This document shows, one piece after another, positions 21,544 through 31,099 of a stretch of DNA of 64,000 nt (positions are counted from its first letter, which is position 1; every line of letters starts with the position of its first letter). The DNA is from Heloderma charlesbogerti (Eukaryota; Chordata; Lepidosauria; Squamata; Helodermatidae), in NCBI GenBank assembly GCA_026122225.1, contig JANEZZ010001406.1, forward strand, positions 80,888 to 144,887, in the 5' to 3' direction. The notes under the pieces are model-generated. The model ran no database searches and had not been told where the DNA came from. It was given only the letters and a program-made list of their open reading frames with translations. The position numbers and the translations under genes are program-made.

Positions 21544-21699
21544 TAATATACATACATGGATGTATATATACATATATCCATTGCAATGAATATGTATGAA
21601 ATGCTTCTAGGCTTAAATGAAAGCAGACCAGATATCCAAATAGGTATCCATTTGAAGGGGGTGTCTATATGCCACCCATTCAAATATTGAAAGCATTGT

Positions 21700-22110
21700 A
21701 AGGACCTCAATCTATTGCATTATAAGAGGTGAGCTTTTATCCTTCCAGTGTTGTAATATCAGGCTTTTAGCTGTCAAAGGGTCACAGAGAATCCATTTAT
21801 GCTGAGCATTTGTTAATTTCCATGAAGCAGGTTAATAATTTAAAAGAGCGCGTACGACAGTGAATATTAAAGACTGTTCCAGTACAAAAATAATCTGTGT
21901 AATAACTTCCTCCCCAAAAGAAATAACTGCCAGACATTGCCAAAACATATGTTTAAAAGAAGCATTAGCTGTATTGCACATCCAGCAATTAGCTGAATTA
22001 GACAATCCGTTATTAAAGAGACATTGGGGTGTCCCATAGGCACAAAACAGAAGTTTTTGCTGAATAAGACACAGCCTAAGATCCACAGATGTGACCAGTA
22101 GATGCCAAAG
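21700..22110 (-). mobile_element. L1-type LINE, ORF2 C-terminal fragment
   Basis: The minus-strand frame 21832-22188 contains CWMCNTANASFKHMFWQC, the cysteine/histidine motif at the C-terminus of L1 ORF2. The preceding part (KLLFCAYGTPQCLFNNG) also fits. It is short, without a tail I can define, and sits inside a hAT-type element. Confidence 0.65.
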
Positions 22111-22391
22111 CGGCGATCCACTGATCAGGCATTTTGTGGTGGTGCCCGCAGCAGTTTCTCGAATTCCCAAATGTGCCCATGGCTCCAAAAAGGTTGGGGT
22201 CCCTGGCCTATGGAGTCCACCATTCTGTTCACACAGTGGTCAACCAGATGCTTTCGGGAAGTCCACAAGCAGGACGTGAGTGCAACAGCACCCTCCCGCT
22301 CATGTTTCCCCGACAACTGGTAGACAGAGGCATGCTGGAGTAATATAGACCCATCCTGACTATTAGCCTTTGATAGCCTTATTCTCTAGAC

Positions 22392-22743
22392 CAGGAGTGA
22401 GCAACCTCTTTGGACCTGTGGGTGCACGTGGCAATTTGAGAAAGTGTCTTGGGCACTACCACTAAAGGGTATGTTGCAGATGGAAGCTTCAGCCTGCAAC
22501 TACTGGCCACCTTCATTTCTGGAGAATGTCTTAGCATCTCATGTGTGGCCCAGAGGCATTCATGGGGAAAGAAGAAGGGAGTGGCCAGAGGCCTTCACAT
22601 TGTTTTGAAGTAATCCCCGCTGCCCATAAGAAATTTTGCTTCTTTTTTTTAAAGTAGGAGGGGTGGAGAACTTCAGCAGGTTCCAAGAATGCTTTTGGGG
22701 GGAGGGACACTGGTGCCCACAGGTACCACATTGCCTAACCTTG
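22392..22743. repeat. hAT-type MITE, CAGGAGTGAGCAACC ends
   Basis: It runs from CAGGAGTGAGCAACCTC to ACATTGCCTAACCTTG, flanked by CTCTAGAC (22384-22391) and CTCTAAAC (22744-22751), 7 of 8. It is 352 bp with no open frame of note. Confidence 0.75.
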
Positions 22744-22978
22744 CTCTAAACAGAGCCCAGATCTCAAAGCAGGTGATCTCAAAGGATCCAATCTCAGATC
22801 CCCCTTTTCCTATGCCCATGGAAAGATCTGTGCCCCTCACTTCTCCCTGATCAGAGCTCCAATGTCAGAAAGGAATAAAGGGGGGAAGATTGGGGGTATG
22901 GACCTGCATCCAAAGCCCTCCTTGCCCCACAACCACACCCCCAACATGGGGAAACATTTAGACCAGCCCTGAAGTTGG

Positions 22979-23737
22979 TGGGGATGTACGAATTGTGGAC
23001 CTTCAGTGCCGCTTGACTTCCACAGTTTGCAGCCAGTGCTCCGTTCCACTGTTCACAAGCCCCCAGAATTCTCCTCTTTTTTTTCCGCTCTGAAAATTAT
23101 GAAGATAAATCCATACCGAAAACCGTAATTCCAGTGCCCAGCCGTCTCCATGAGTCTGCATAACTTCCGTAAGAATCGCTATTTTTCATAAATATTTGCG
23201 TATTTTTTAAGAAATTGAAATCCTCCATCTGTGTTTACTTTCAGCCAAAACACTTCCTCTTCCTAGGGGCTTCCCCAAAGAAGGCTGTCTTAGGTGTGCC
23301 TGAGCGATAAACTCTTTGTTTAAAGCAATGCTGTTTTAAAGAAAGAAAAAACCTTTTAAAATGACCATGCCAGTCCTAGAGCGTTTATTGCTCAGGCACA
23401 CCTAAGACAGCCTTCTTTGGGGAATCCCTAGGAAGAAAAAGTGTTTTGCCTGAAAGTAAACAGAGATGGGGGATTTCAATTTTAAAAGAACACCCACAAA
23501 CAAAGCAGTGAGCACAATTAATTTTTTTAAAAAAACGTACGTATTTATTATTGGAATATACTACACTGCATTTTTATTTACGAAAATTCCGCAACTCTTT
23601 GCGGACGATGAAAAAAAAGCCGCATGACTGCTGGCTCCTCAGGACCTCGTGGTGCTGTTCCACAGAGGATTCCGTGGCATGGACTGAAGGGAATTCGATC
23701 CCATTTCAGTCCATGGCGGAATTCTCTGACATCCCTA
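22979..23737. repeat. TAGGGATGT-ended element with a different inverted core
   Basis: It begins TGGGGATGTACGAATTGTGG and ends GGCGGAATTCTCTGACATCCCTA, the same ends as the palindrome-rich elements at 27, 28 and 45 kb. The exact 8-bp repeat GAAGTTGG flanks it (22971-22978 and 23738-23745). Its core is not the TACGTAAA array but one large inverted repeat: an arm of about 95 bases at 23205-23312, the same arm inverted at 23382-23485, and a spacer of about 70 bases between them. It has no coding potential. Confidence 0.88.
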
Positions 23738-23745
23738 GAAGTTGG

Positions 23746-24019
23746 TCTAAATCATTTCTCTTCCATTGCCCACAGTGGTTGGTTTAAAAAAAAAAAAAAA
23801 ACCAAAGGAAAGGAGGGAAAGAAGCAGCAGTATCCCAAGGCTTCGGAAATAGCTTACTCAGAGGTAGGATTGTGCCTTAAATTAATATCACAGCTAGCTG
23901 GAGTATAGATGGCCTTCATAGGATGAAGCCAAGCACAGACCTGCTAATTTTGTAGTCTCCCCTTGCCCTCAAACCAGGGTTTTTATTCATTTTGAAAAGC
24001 ATGTCTATTTACAAAAGAA
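23746..24019. other. No gene seen
   Basis: Contains an A-rich run at about 23787-23803 that could be an old retroposon tail. Nothing else recognised. Confidence 0.4.
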
Positions 24020-24402
24020 AAATACATTACATCTTAATAAATCAAAAATAAGGACATAAATCCTCCTTATATTTATCATCCCAAAAAGTAATAAATAATA
24101 TTCATCCTTCAGCAAAGTTGATTCCAAATGAGCGATCGGCGGAGCAATATCCAACGCATTATGATTCCAGAAAAAAGGCAGTTAGGGAAAGCCTTTGAAT
24201 AATTCCTTTGGAAAAGCAATTCTTGGGATTTGGGCTCGGTGCAGAGAGAAATTTAGCCCCTGCCTAGGCCTACTTATATCTTACTGTTACGATGAACAAC
24301 TTAATAATAAAGTTAGTCTGGGAGATATCCTTAGCTGGGAGAAGAAATATTTAAAATACAATAAGGAATTCTATGGGAAATTGGATTGGTTTATCTTTTG
24401 AT
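24020..24402 (+). mobile_element. L1-type LINE fragment
   Basis: The frame at 24195-24401 contains AILGIWARCREKFSPCLGLLISYCYDEQ followed by ILSWEKKYLKY, which resembles the region before the C-terminus of L1 ORF2. It is a short fragment with no start and no tail. Confidence 0.55.
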
Positions 24403-24554
24403 TACATTGTACAAGATTGAGGCTTTCTCATGTGTGTTTTCAGGTTAGGCATTTGATGTGGAACAACTGTCCAATTCTTGAGGTATCCAAAATATAATAC
24501 TGGGGGGTGGGAGTCTCCAAGCTGCAATGGTTCAATAGGGAAGTTATATTTATG

Positions 24555-24706
24555 GTGCAATCCTATACATGCCTACTCAGAGGTCTATCCCATTGCATTC
24601 ACTGGGGCTTACTCCCCAGGGAAGTGGGTATGCTCACATTCCTGAGAGCAAGTCCCACTGAACGCACTTCATTTTACTTCTGAGTAGACATGTATAGGAT
24701 TGCACT
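24555..24706. repeat. GTGCAATCCTAT-family short element, best copy
   Basis: GTGCAATCCTATACATGCCT at the left and GACATGTATAGGATTGCAC at the right are long inverted ends. Between them are CATTGCATTCACTGGGGCTT and a second reversed stretch. It serves as the reference for the fragments at 5.7, 15.9, 16.4, 29.6 and 55.9 kb. Confidence 0.72.
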
Positions 24707-24709
24707 GTG

Positions 24710-26225
24710 TATGATTAAAATCATTCCACTTCAGACAAGCTCTCCGGGGCAGTATTCCAGTGTTGGAAAGGGGCCAAGGTAAAAGACAGGGCATATGCTC
24801 TTCCTTTTAGCTGCTCAAGTTGACTAATCTATGGAATAATCTGATTAAAAGCTTGCATCCCTGCTGTGAACATGGCAGTAGAAAGAAATCAAAGGTGCCC
24901 AGTCCCAATCATTCAAGGAAAGATGAAAAGTAATGTTATGGAATGAATAGATCTTGACAGGCGCTTTAACACTGCCTTTCAAGAGTGTTAAAACATAACT
25001 GTGATTTATGGAGAGATGCTAAATGTGTGGGTTTGATTGTGTATGTCTGTGGGTGTTTTTTGTTTTTGTTTTTTAAATGACCATCCTGTTGCTTTTACTT
25101 ACTCTTTTGACTCAATTTTCTCCATCTGCTAATCAGCATCATGCAGATGAAAATGCCTCCACTAACATAATTACCTAATAACTCTTCAAGGGTGAACTTA
25201 AAGCCTGGGATGCCATTTGCTTTTCTTTTTTTACTTCAAAGAGATTGATTTTTAAAAGTTAATGAGTTTCGCAGCTGCTAACGAACCAGACCAGTTGTGC
25301 TCTATGCTTTAACCGAGAATGGCAATATATACAAATTTCAACCCTCTAACATCAGTGTCTGTAGCGTTTCCTGAATAGCTTTGGATGGATAATACAGAAT
25401 GCCTGTGTGTTGGACAGGAGGGCTGGGTGATTAATTGCCCCATGGATACAGAAATCAGATTAGGAGAGTGATAAAGTATTTAGGGAGATAGAAAATGACA
25501 GCCGGACAAGTCAGCAAATGGAAACACGGGAAGACTATTCTTTGTTTTTCCCTCCTCTCTCTCATAATTCATAATGGCAATTTGCTAACCACTTAGGCAA
25601 GCAGAGTTGCATTATTATTATTATTATTATTATTATCCCATGAAATTGTATTTTATGTCAAAATAAAGTTAACGAAAAAAGGCAACAAGAAAAGAACATG
25701 CATAATAATAAATCAAGATCACTGAAGCAACAAAGGAATTCACTAATTATAATTAGCTGATGTGCTTATCCACAGTAAAATGGCCTATTTAGGAGCCCAA
25801 TTCCTAATGAAAGCATAAAAATACAATGTATACAGCATATAAAAGGAGCACGTGTGAGTGTGTGTTGTTTTGTGTGTGTTCGTCAGAAAATATATTACTA
25901 TTATAGCAACCAACAATGATTAAAAACTGAACAGGGAAACATTAAATGCTAGAGTTTTCTTACCAATGATAGCAACCTGGTTAAAAGCTGAATCTAGTAT
26001 TGATGAATGAGCTAACCTATTATTAAAGAGGGTGGGATGGCAGAATCCATTCAAGTGCCATGTTGCAAAGAACTTTGGGACTACTACCACACTGGAACTG
26101 TGTAAAGCCCCTGTAAAATGTGTGTCAAGAAGGGTCTTCTGTGAGCTGCATGTGTACATCTCCCTTTTTTCTTTTTTTTTTGCTATGTAATATACAGGCA
26201 CTGGGCTGTATTTTACTCCAGATTA
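24710..26225. other. AT-rich, repeat-poor island; candidate conserved non-coding DNA
   Basis: About 1.5 kb without any mobile element I can recognise, apart from the ATT microsatellite. It contains homeodomain-like sites (CTAATTATAATTAGCTGATG at about 25743-25762) and an octamer-like ATGCAGAT near 25142. A 93-residue minus-strand frame (25920-26201) has no known resemblance. I infer that it is older unique DNA; nothing shows that it is functional. Confidence 0.4.
25611..25637. repeat. ATT microsatellite
   Basis: About nine uninterrupted ATT units. Confidence 0.9.
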
Positions 26226-27191
26226 TATAGATATAGATATACAGTCAGGGCCAAAAATATTGGAACAAGGATAATTGTTTTGGTAGTTGGCCTCTGTACA
26301 CCACCACATTGAAGTTGAAAGGAAACACGCCCAGAATGGAGCGAAGTCAGGACTTTCAGCTGTAATTCAAGGGGTTTGGCAAAAGTGGGGCACTAACCAT
26401 TCAGGAAGGACAGCCAGTGGCATACACACACACCCATCGTTGGTGGCTCATAAGTAATGGAACAAACCAACATCATTTCAAACTTCAGGATCACCTTTAA
26501 TACCTGGATGAAAATCCTTTGCAGTCAATGACTGCCTGAAGTCTGGAACCCACGGACATGACCAAATGCTGAGTTCCCTCCCTCGAGATGCTTTGCCAGG
26601 CCTTCACTGCAGCTGCCTTCAGCTACTGCTTGTTCGTGGGTCTTTCTGCCTTCAGTCTTGTCTTCAGTCAGTGAAAAGCATGCTCTATTGGGTTGAGATC
26701 AGGTGACTGACTTGGCCATTGAAGGACATCCCACTTCTTTGCTTTGAGAAATTCTTGGGTAGCTTTTGCTGTATGTTTTGGGTATCCATCTGCAATATGA
26801 AGCGGCGTCTGATCAGTTTGGCAGCATTCGGCTGAATCTGAGCAGAACGTATAGCCCTATACACTTCAGAATTCATCCTGCTGCTTTTATCAGCAGTCAG
26901 GTCATCAATAAACACCAGTGACCCCATTCCATTGGCAGCCATACATGCCCATGCCATAACACTGCCTCCACCATGTTTGACAGATGATGTGGTATGCTTT
27001 GGATCATGAGCTGTTCCTTTCCTTCTCCATACTTTTCTCTTCCTATCATTCTGGCACAAGTTAATCTTGGTTTCATCAGTCCAAAGAATCTTATTCCAGA
27101 ACTGGGCAGGCTTTTTTAGGTGTTCGCTGGCAAAGGCTAATCTGGCCTTTCTGTTCTTGAGAGTTACCAGTGGTTTGCACCTTGTTGTGAG

Positions 27192-28078
27192 TAGGGATGT
27201 CAGAGAATTCCGCCATGGATCTCGGTGAGGCCGAATGCCAGTGCATTCAGCCCCCCAAAATCTGTGGCGGAACAGCCTGCCACCCCCCACCCCCCCACAG
27301 ATCCCCCCCCCAGGACGAGACTTACCTGGGGCGGATGTTCCGGGCGGCAGCGGCTCCAGCGGCGGCTTTGGCGGTGGTGGCGGCGGTGGCTGGTCTTCCG
27401 ACCAGCTGCTGCCACCGCCATTTGCAGTCTTGTCGGGGGGTGTTTTTGGTTTTTTTACAGAGACGTGATAGGCTAAGTAAAGACTTATATAGCCTATCAC
27501 AACATGATTTTTTTTTAAAAGCGTACGCAAATGGCGGCGGCTACGGCCGCCGCCATTTGCGTTCCTTATTTTTCGCCGTCCTAGTCTACGTAAATATTTA
27601 CGTAGACTATTACGGCGAAAATAAAGGGGAACGCAAATAGCATAGTGGGCGCTATTTGCGTCCCTTTTTGATTCGCCGTTTTAGCCTACGTAAATATTTA
27701 CATAGGCTAAAACGGCGAATCAAAAAGGGCCGCAAATAGCGCCCACTACGCTATTTGCGTTCCCTTTTCTTTTCTTCGTCTTAGTCTACGTAAATATTTA
27801 CGTAGACTAGGACGGCGAAAAATAAGGAATGCAAATGGCGGCGGCTGTAGCCGCCGCCATTTGAGTATGCATTTTGTTTTGTTTTGTTTTTTTTACCCAG
27901 AGCCCTCCGCGGCCGGAAATCCAGCTGAGGACGGCCCTGGCCTGGGCCTGGCCGGCTGCTCTGCGGAACCACCACGGAGCACATCTGGCCATCATGGATT
28001 CCGGGGGGAGGGATGGAACTCCCCCCCCCCACCATGAACAGAATCCGCGGAAAGGTAAGTGACTTTCGTACATCCCTA
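27192..28078 (+). repeat. TAGGGATGT palindrome-rich element (887 bp)
   Basis: It runs from TAGGGATGTCAGAGAATTCC to GACTTTCGTACATCCCTA, flanked by the exact 8-bp repeat GTTGTGAG (27184-27191 and 28079-28086). The left 270 bases are GC-rich with CCCCC and GGCGG runs. A palindromic module around TACGTAAA/TTTACGTA follows, then the nested palindrome at 27521-27870, then a GC-rich right part. No open frame looks coding. The duplication size and short ends suggest a non-autonomous hAT element. It interrupts the Tc1-like transposase. Confidence 0.93.
27521..27870. repeat. Nested ('fractal') palindrome, 2 x 175 bases
   Basis: The centre lies between 27695 and 27696 (GTAAAT/ATTTAC). Each base p pairs with position 55391 minus p along both arms, with scattered mismatches and no net length difference. 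Each arm is a chain of smaller palindromes: GCAAATGGCGGCGGC.. (27527-27560), a TTATTTTTCGCCGTCCTAG.. unit centred on TACGTAAATATTTACGTA (27566-27627), and GCAAATAGC..GCTATTTGC (27633-27659). The central unit (27663-27728) repeats the second type with ATTCGCCGTTTTAGCC flanks. A strand could therefore fold either as one long hairpin or as seven separate hairpins. Confidence 0.95.
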
Positions 28079-28421
28079 GTTGTGAGGCCTCTGTATTTAC
28101 ATTCATAAAGCCGTCTCTTGGCTGTAGATGTTGACAATGACATGCCTACCTCCTCAAGAGCATTCTTGACCTGGCTAGATGTTGTGAAAGGGTTCCTCTT
28201 CACCATTAGCAGAATTCTGTGGTCATCCACTTTAGTTGTCTTCTGTGGTCTTCCAGGCCTTTTGCTGTTGCTGAGCTTGCCAGTTAATTCCTTCTTTTTC
28301 AGGATGTTCCAAACTGTTGTAGTGGCCACTCCCAATGTTTTTGCTATCTCTCTGATGGGTTTATTTTGTTTCCTCAGCCTAATGATGGCCTCCTTCACTC
28401 ACATGGACACCTGTTTGGACC

Positions 28422-29018
28422 TAGGGATGTCAGAGAATCCAACGCATTTGGCCCCCTGAAATTGGTGGAGAAACGGTCCGCCACCCCCCCGCCACCCCCC
28501 GGGATGGGACTTACCTTGCACGAATGTCCCTGGCGCTGATGGCTCCCGGCGGCAGTTCGGGGGCGGCGGCAGCCAGTCTTCCGACCGGCTGCCGCCGCTG
28601 CCATTTCCCAGTAAAAAACAACAACAACAAACGTGATAGACTACGTAAAGTTTTACGTAGCCTATCACAGCTAGATTTTCAAAAAACACCGTGATAGGCT
28701 ACGTAAATCCTTACGTAGCCTATCACGGCTGACTTTGGGGAGGGGGGGAAAGCGCGTACACGAATGCGCGTACATTTGCGTTCCTTATTTGGGCACGTGT
28801 AGTCTACGTAAACATTTACGTAGACTATGGCGAAAATAAGGGCAATGCAAATAGCCTATGGGCGCCGCCATTTGCATCCCAGCCGGCCAGGAGGATTCGC
28901 AGCCAGAGGGACGGGGCGCCTCCCCCCCGGCCAGAATTTCGGCGGGGAGGAACGGAGTGCCTCCCCCCCACCACAAAGCAAGCTGCGGGACCAGGTAAGG
29001 GACTTTCGTCCATCCCTA
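28422..29018 (+). repeat. TAGGGATGT palindrome-rich element (597 bp)
   Basis: It runs from TAGGGATGTCAGAGAATCC to GACTTTCGTCCATCCCTA, flanked by the exact 8-bp repeat TTTGGACC (28414-28421 and 29019-29026). It contains two successive GTGATAG.CTACGTAAA hairpins (28633-28669 and 28691-28728), a third with CTACGTAAACATTTACGTAG (28804-28823) and a GCAAATAGCC..GGCGCCGCCATTTGC unit. Unlike the neighbouring copy it lacks the complete nested palindrome. It has the same orientation as that copy. Confidence 0.93.
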
Positions 29019-29390
29019 TTTGGACCTCATGTTGGGAGTTCGAGTGAACAGCTACCAAATGCAAATGTAACACTCAGAACCACCTCCAAGCCTTTCCTCT
29101 GCTTGATTGGTCATGGGGTACCCAGGAAACAGGCCACACCTGGCCATGCAGCTGCTTGTCAGCCATTCATTCCATTACTTATGAGCCACCAATGATGGGG
29201 GGGATGTATGCCACTGGCTGTCCTTCCTGAATGGTTAGTGCCCCACTTTTGTCGAATCCCTTGAATTACAGCTGAAAGTCCTGGCTTCGCTCCCATCTGG
29301 GTGTGTTTCCTTTCAACTTCAATGTGGTGCTGAACAAGGTCAACTGCCAAAACAGTTATCCTTGTTCCAATATTTCTGACCCTGACTGTA

Positions 29391-29440
29391 GATATAGATA
29401 GATATAGATATAGATATAGATATAGATATAGATATAGATA
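29391..29440. repeat. GATATA microsatellite
   Basis: About eight units of GATATA beside the right end of the Tc1-like element; a shorter piece (26226-26241) is at its left end. The transposon therefore landed in this tract. Confidence 0.9.
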
Positions 29441-29580
29441 TGAAGGAGCAGTAGACGCCACTGCCTCTTTGCTCTCACTGGCTCTCTCTGCCTGTTAAGC
29501 AAAGAAGTGGTAGCAATGAAGAGAAAACAGAGGTCGCACAGTAGGCATTGGTGACAATGGCAGTGAGAGGGTAGACTCAG

Positions 29581-29713
29581 GGTGCAATCCTATGTATGTT
29601 TAGACAGGAAAAAGTCCTACAACTCCCAGAATTCCCCAGCCAGTATGGCTAGCTGGCAGATTGTGGGGATTGTGGGACTTTCTCTGTCTAAACACACATA
29701 GGATTGTGCCCTC
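29581..29713. repeat. GTGCAATCCTAT-family element
   Basis: GGGTGCAATCCTATGTATGT at the left and ACACATAGGATTGTGCCC at the right are inverted. The interior carries CAACTCCCAGAATTCCCC, which recurs reversed in the second half. Confidence 0.7.
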
Positions 29714-30139
29714 ACTAGGTTAGGGAGCCCATTGAGGGTCTCTTGCCCAAGAGCCCTCCAAAACCTTGAGCCGGCAGTGCCTCTGGGCCCAACCCATGCT
29801 TGGTTGGGCCCAGAGGGAGAGCGCAAGGGAAGCAGAGGTCCTGCTCCTTCTCTTCGCTCCTGTCACTGCTATCTCACTTGGAGAGGGCAGGCGGACGGGC
29901 AGCAGTGACAAAGAGAAGGAGCAGCAGGGAGCTTAGGGGGTTGGTGGTGGACCCTCTGCTTGCCTTGGCAAATGCCTGGCAATTCTAACCCCTGACCCTG
30001 GCCCTGCTCAGGGCTGTGAATAATCTGGGACAAAAGATTAATATTCTACACCAAATTCTGTGCCAACGGAAGCTAGATTCTGCAACTTATTTATGTATTT
30101 ATTTATTTCTATACTGCCCAACTAGGGATGTCGGAGAAC

Positions 30140-30640
30140 AACATTAAAGGCAACAGCTGGTGAGATCACATCACTCCAGTGCTGAAGGAGTTGCACTGGT
30201 TACCATTTGTTTTCCAGGCCAAATTCAAGGTGTTGGATTTGACCTTTAAAACCCTATATGGTTCTGGCCCAGCCCATCTTAAGGAGTGCCTCCAGCAACA
30301 CCAGATAGGCTACTCAACAAGATCAGCCTGGGATGGCCTTCTCTCTGTCCCATTAGCCAGGACAGCTAGGTTGGTGAGGACGAAGGAGAGGGCCTTCTCT
30401 GTGGTGGCCTCCACTTTGTGGAACTCCCTCCCTAGGGAACTCCGCCATGCCCCCTCTTTAATGAGCTTCCACCACACATTAAGAACGTGGTTGTTCAGGC
30501 AGGCATTTGGGGTGGGAAATATGATGTTTTTAATGTAGAATTTTATTGTTTTAAACTGTTTATATTATTGTACATTGCCCAGAGTGGCTGGGTGACCAGC
30601 CAGATGGGCAATTAATAAATTTAATAAATAAATAAATAAA
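30140..30640 (+). mobile_element. L2 LINE, ORF2 C-terminus and 3' end
   Basis: The 119-residue frame at 30179-30538 reads LKELHWLPFVFQAKFKVLDL, then FKTLYGSGPAHL, then RAFSVVASTLWNSLPRELR and TWLFRQAF, the known L2 C-terminal track. The UTR ends TGGCTGGGTGACCAGCCAG and GGGCAATTAATAAAT. It has no stop over 119 codons, so it is a fairly young copy. The start TAGGGATGTCGGAGAAC just upstream (30123) suggests it inserted into a TAGGGATGT-like element that continues after 30640. Confidence 0.88.
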
Positions 30641-30946
30641 ACTCTGCAACAGAACCAAATGATTCTGAATTGTTATGAATCCAACCCACAGATTCTGCAG
30701 TGGGCCGGCTTTCGCCCTGTAGGGCAGATTCTGCAAACTTGTGGATGGTTTTCTAACTTTTCCGAATTTTGCACAAATGTCATCGTAGAAAAATACACAA
30801 AACAAAATGAAAAATGGCCAAAAATGTGCATTTCCCCCATAGGCTAAAGCGTGAAAATGTGCATTTGGGTGGAATTTGTGCATTCCCACATGTGCAAAAT
30901 TGCACAAATATGCATGCGCACAAATTCATAAACAATTTCTATTGTT
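30641..30946. repeat. Probable remainder of a TAGGGATGT-like element (TTTGCACAAAT type)
   Basis: It contains many AAATTTGTGCA, TTGCACAAA and TGCGCACAAA inverted motifs, like the elements at 37.8 and 62.3 kb. I could not find a right end, so this is tentative. Confidence 0.4.
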
Positions 30947-31019
30947 TGTTGTGGTTGTATTGTTATATTGTTATATTGTGGTTTTAATGTTTTTATATTT
31001 TATATTGTTTTACTGTGTG

Positions 31020-31095
31020 CTTTTTGGTTTTAATTTTTGTGAATCGCCCAGAGAGCTTCAGCTATTGGGTAGTATAGAAATGAAATAAACAAAGA
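31020..31095 (+). repeat. Retroposon 3' tail
   Basis: GCCCAGAGAGCTTCAGCTAT then GTATAGAAATGAAATAAAC and an AAAGAAAG tract. It is the same tail as at 39.1 kb. Confidence 0.6.
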
Positions 31096-31099
31096 AAGA

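Larger units (their letters stand above)
20987..22205. mobile_element. hAT-type element with two nested insertions
   Basis: The left end CAGAGGTCCCCAATGTG and right end AAAGGTTGGGGTCCCTG are inverted, and the exact 8-bp repeat GCCTATGG flanks them (20979-20986 and 22206-22213). Inside lie the TAGGGCTGTGC element (21083-21543) and an L1-like fragment (about 21700-22110). No transposase is visible. Related ends occur in the 352-bp element at 22.4 kb (GGTGCCCACAGGTACCACAT against GGTGCCCACAAGCACC here). Confidence 0.85.
20945..22380 (-). mobile_element. CR1 3' UTR split by a 1.2-kb hAT-type element
   Basis: 20945-20986 and 22206-22380 together match the CR1 3' UTR seen at 17.0 and 19.1 kb (ATCAGATCAAAGG ... 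then TCTGTTCACACAGTGGTC). Removing the hAT-type element and one copy of its 8-bp duplication restores a continuous match. Confidence 0.8.
26680..29060 (-). pseudogene. Tc1-like transposase, split by two insertions
   Basis: In minus-strand order: a start MRSKQVSM near 29030-29050 interrupted by the element at 28422-29018; then the paired DNA-binding domain (28398-28087; KEAIIRLRKQNKPIREIAKTLGVATTTVWNILK, then the GRPQKTT hook); then the element at 27192-28078; then the DDE catalytic domain (27183-26685) with ILWTDETKIN and a GGGSVMAWACM track. The last catalytic region ([11 protein letters not shown], near 26690-26730) is in a different frame from the rest, so at least one frameshift lies before it. 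A TGA follows the first eight codons. A Tc1 transposase cuts and pastes its element at TA sites; this copy cannot. Confidence 0.92.
26242..29388 (-). mobile_element. Tc1-like transposon carrying two nested elements
   Basis: The left end CAGTCAGGGCCAAAAATATT and right end AATATTTCTGACCCTGACTG are inverted, and TA flanks both sides (26240-26241 and 29389-29390), as Tc1/mariner insertion requires. The inverted similarity continues inward for about 200 bases on each side (CTTTCAGCTGTAATTCAAGG, GGCTCATAAGTAATGG). Total length is 3147 bp; removing the two nested elements and one copy of each duplication leaves about 1647 bp, the usual Tc1 size. It sits in a GATATA microsatellite. The transposase inside is dead. 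Confidence 0.95.

Noticed and set aside
25920..26201. A possible host exon on the minus strand with a donor-like GTAAGAAA
   Set aside because: The frame has no recognisable domain, no matching acceptor on the same strand and no companion exons. A donor-like sequence alone is common by chance.
27197..27640. A 147-residue plus-strand frame and its minus-strand shadows over the palindrome-rich element
   Set aside because: The frame crosses the element's hairpins and repeats in other copies with different frames. It has no protein resemblance.
27521..27870. A CRISPR-like or attachment-site array of short repeats
   Set aside because: The units are palindromic modules mirrored about a centre, with no unique spacers. 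The host is a vertebrate and the element has a transposon's target duplication.
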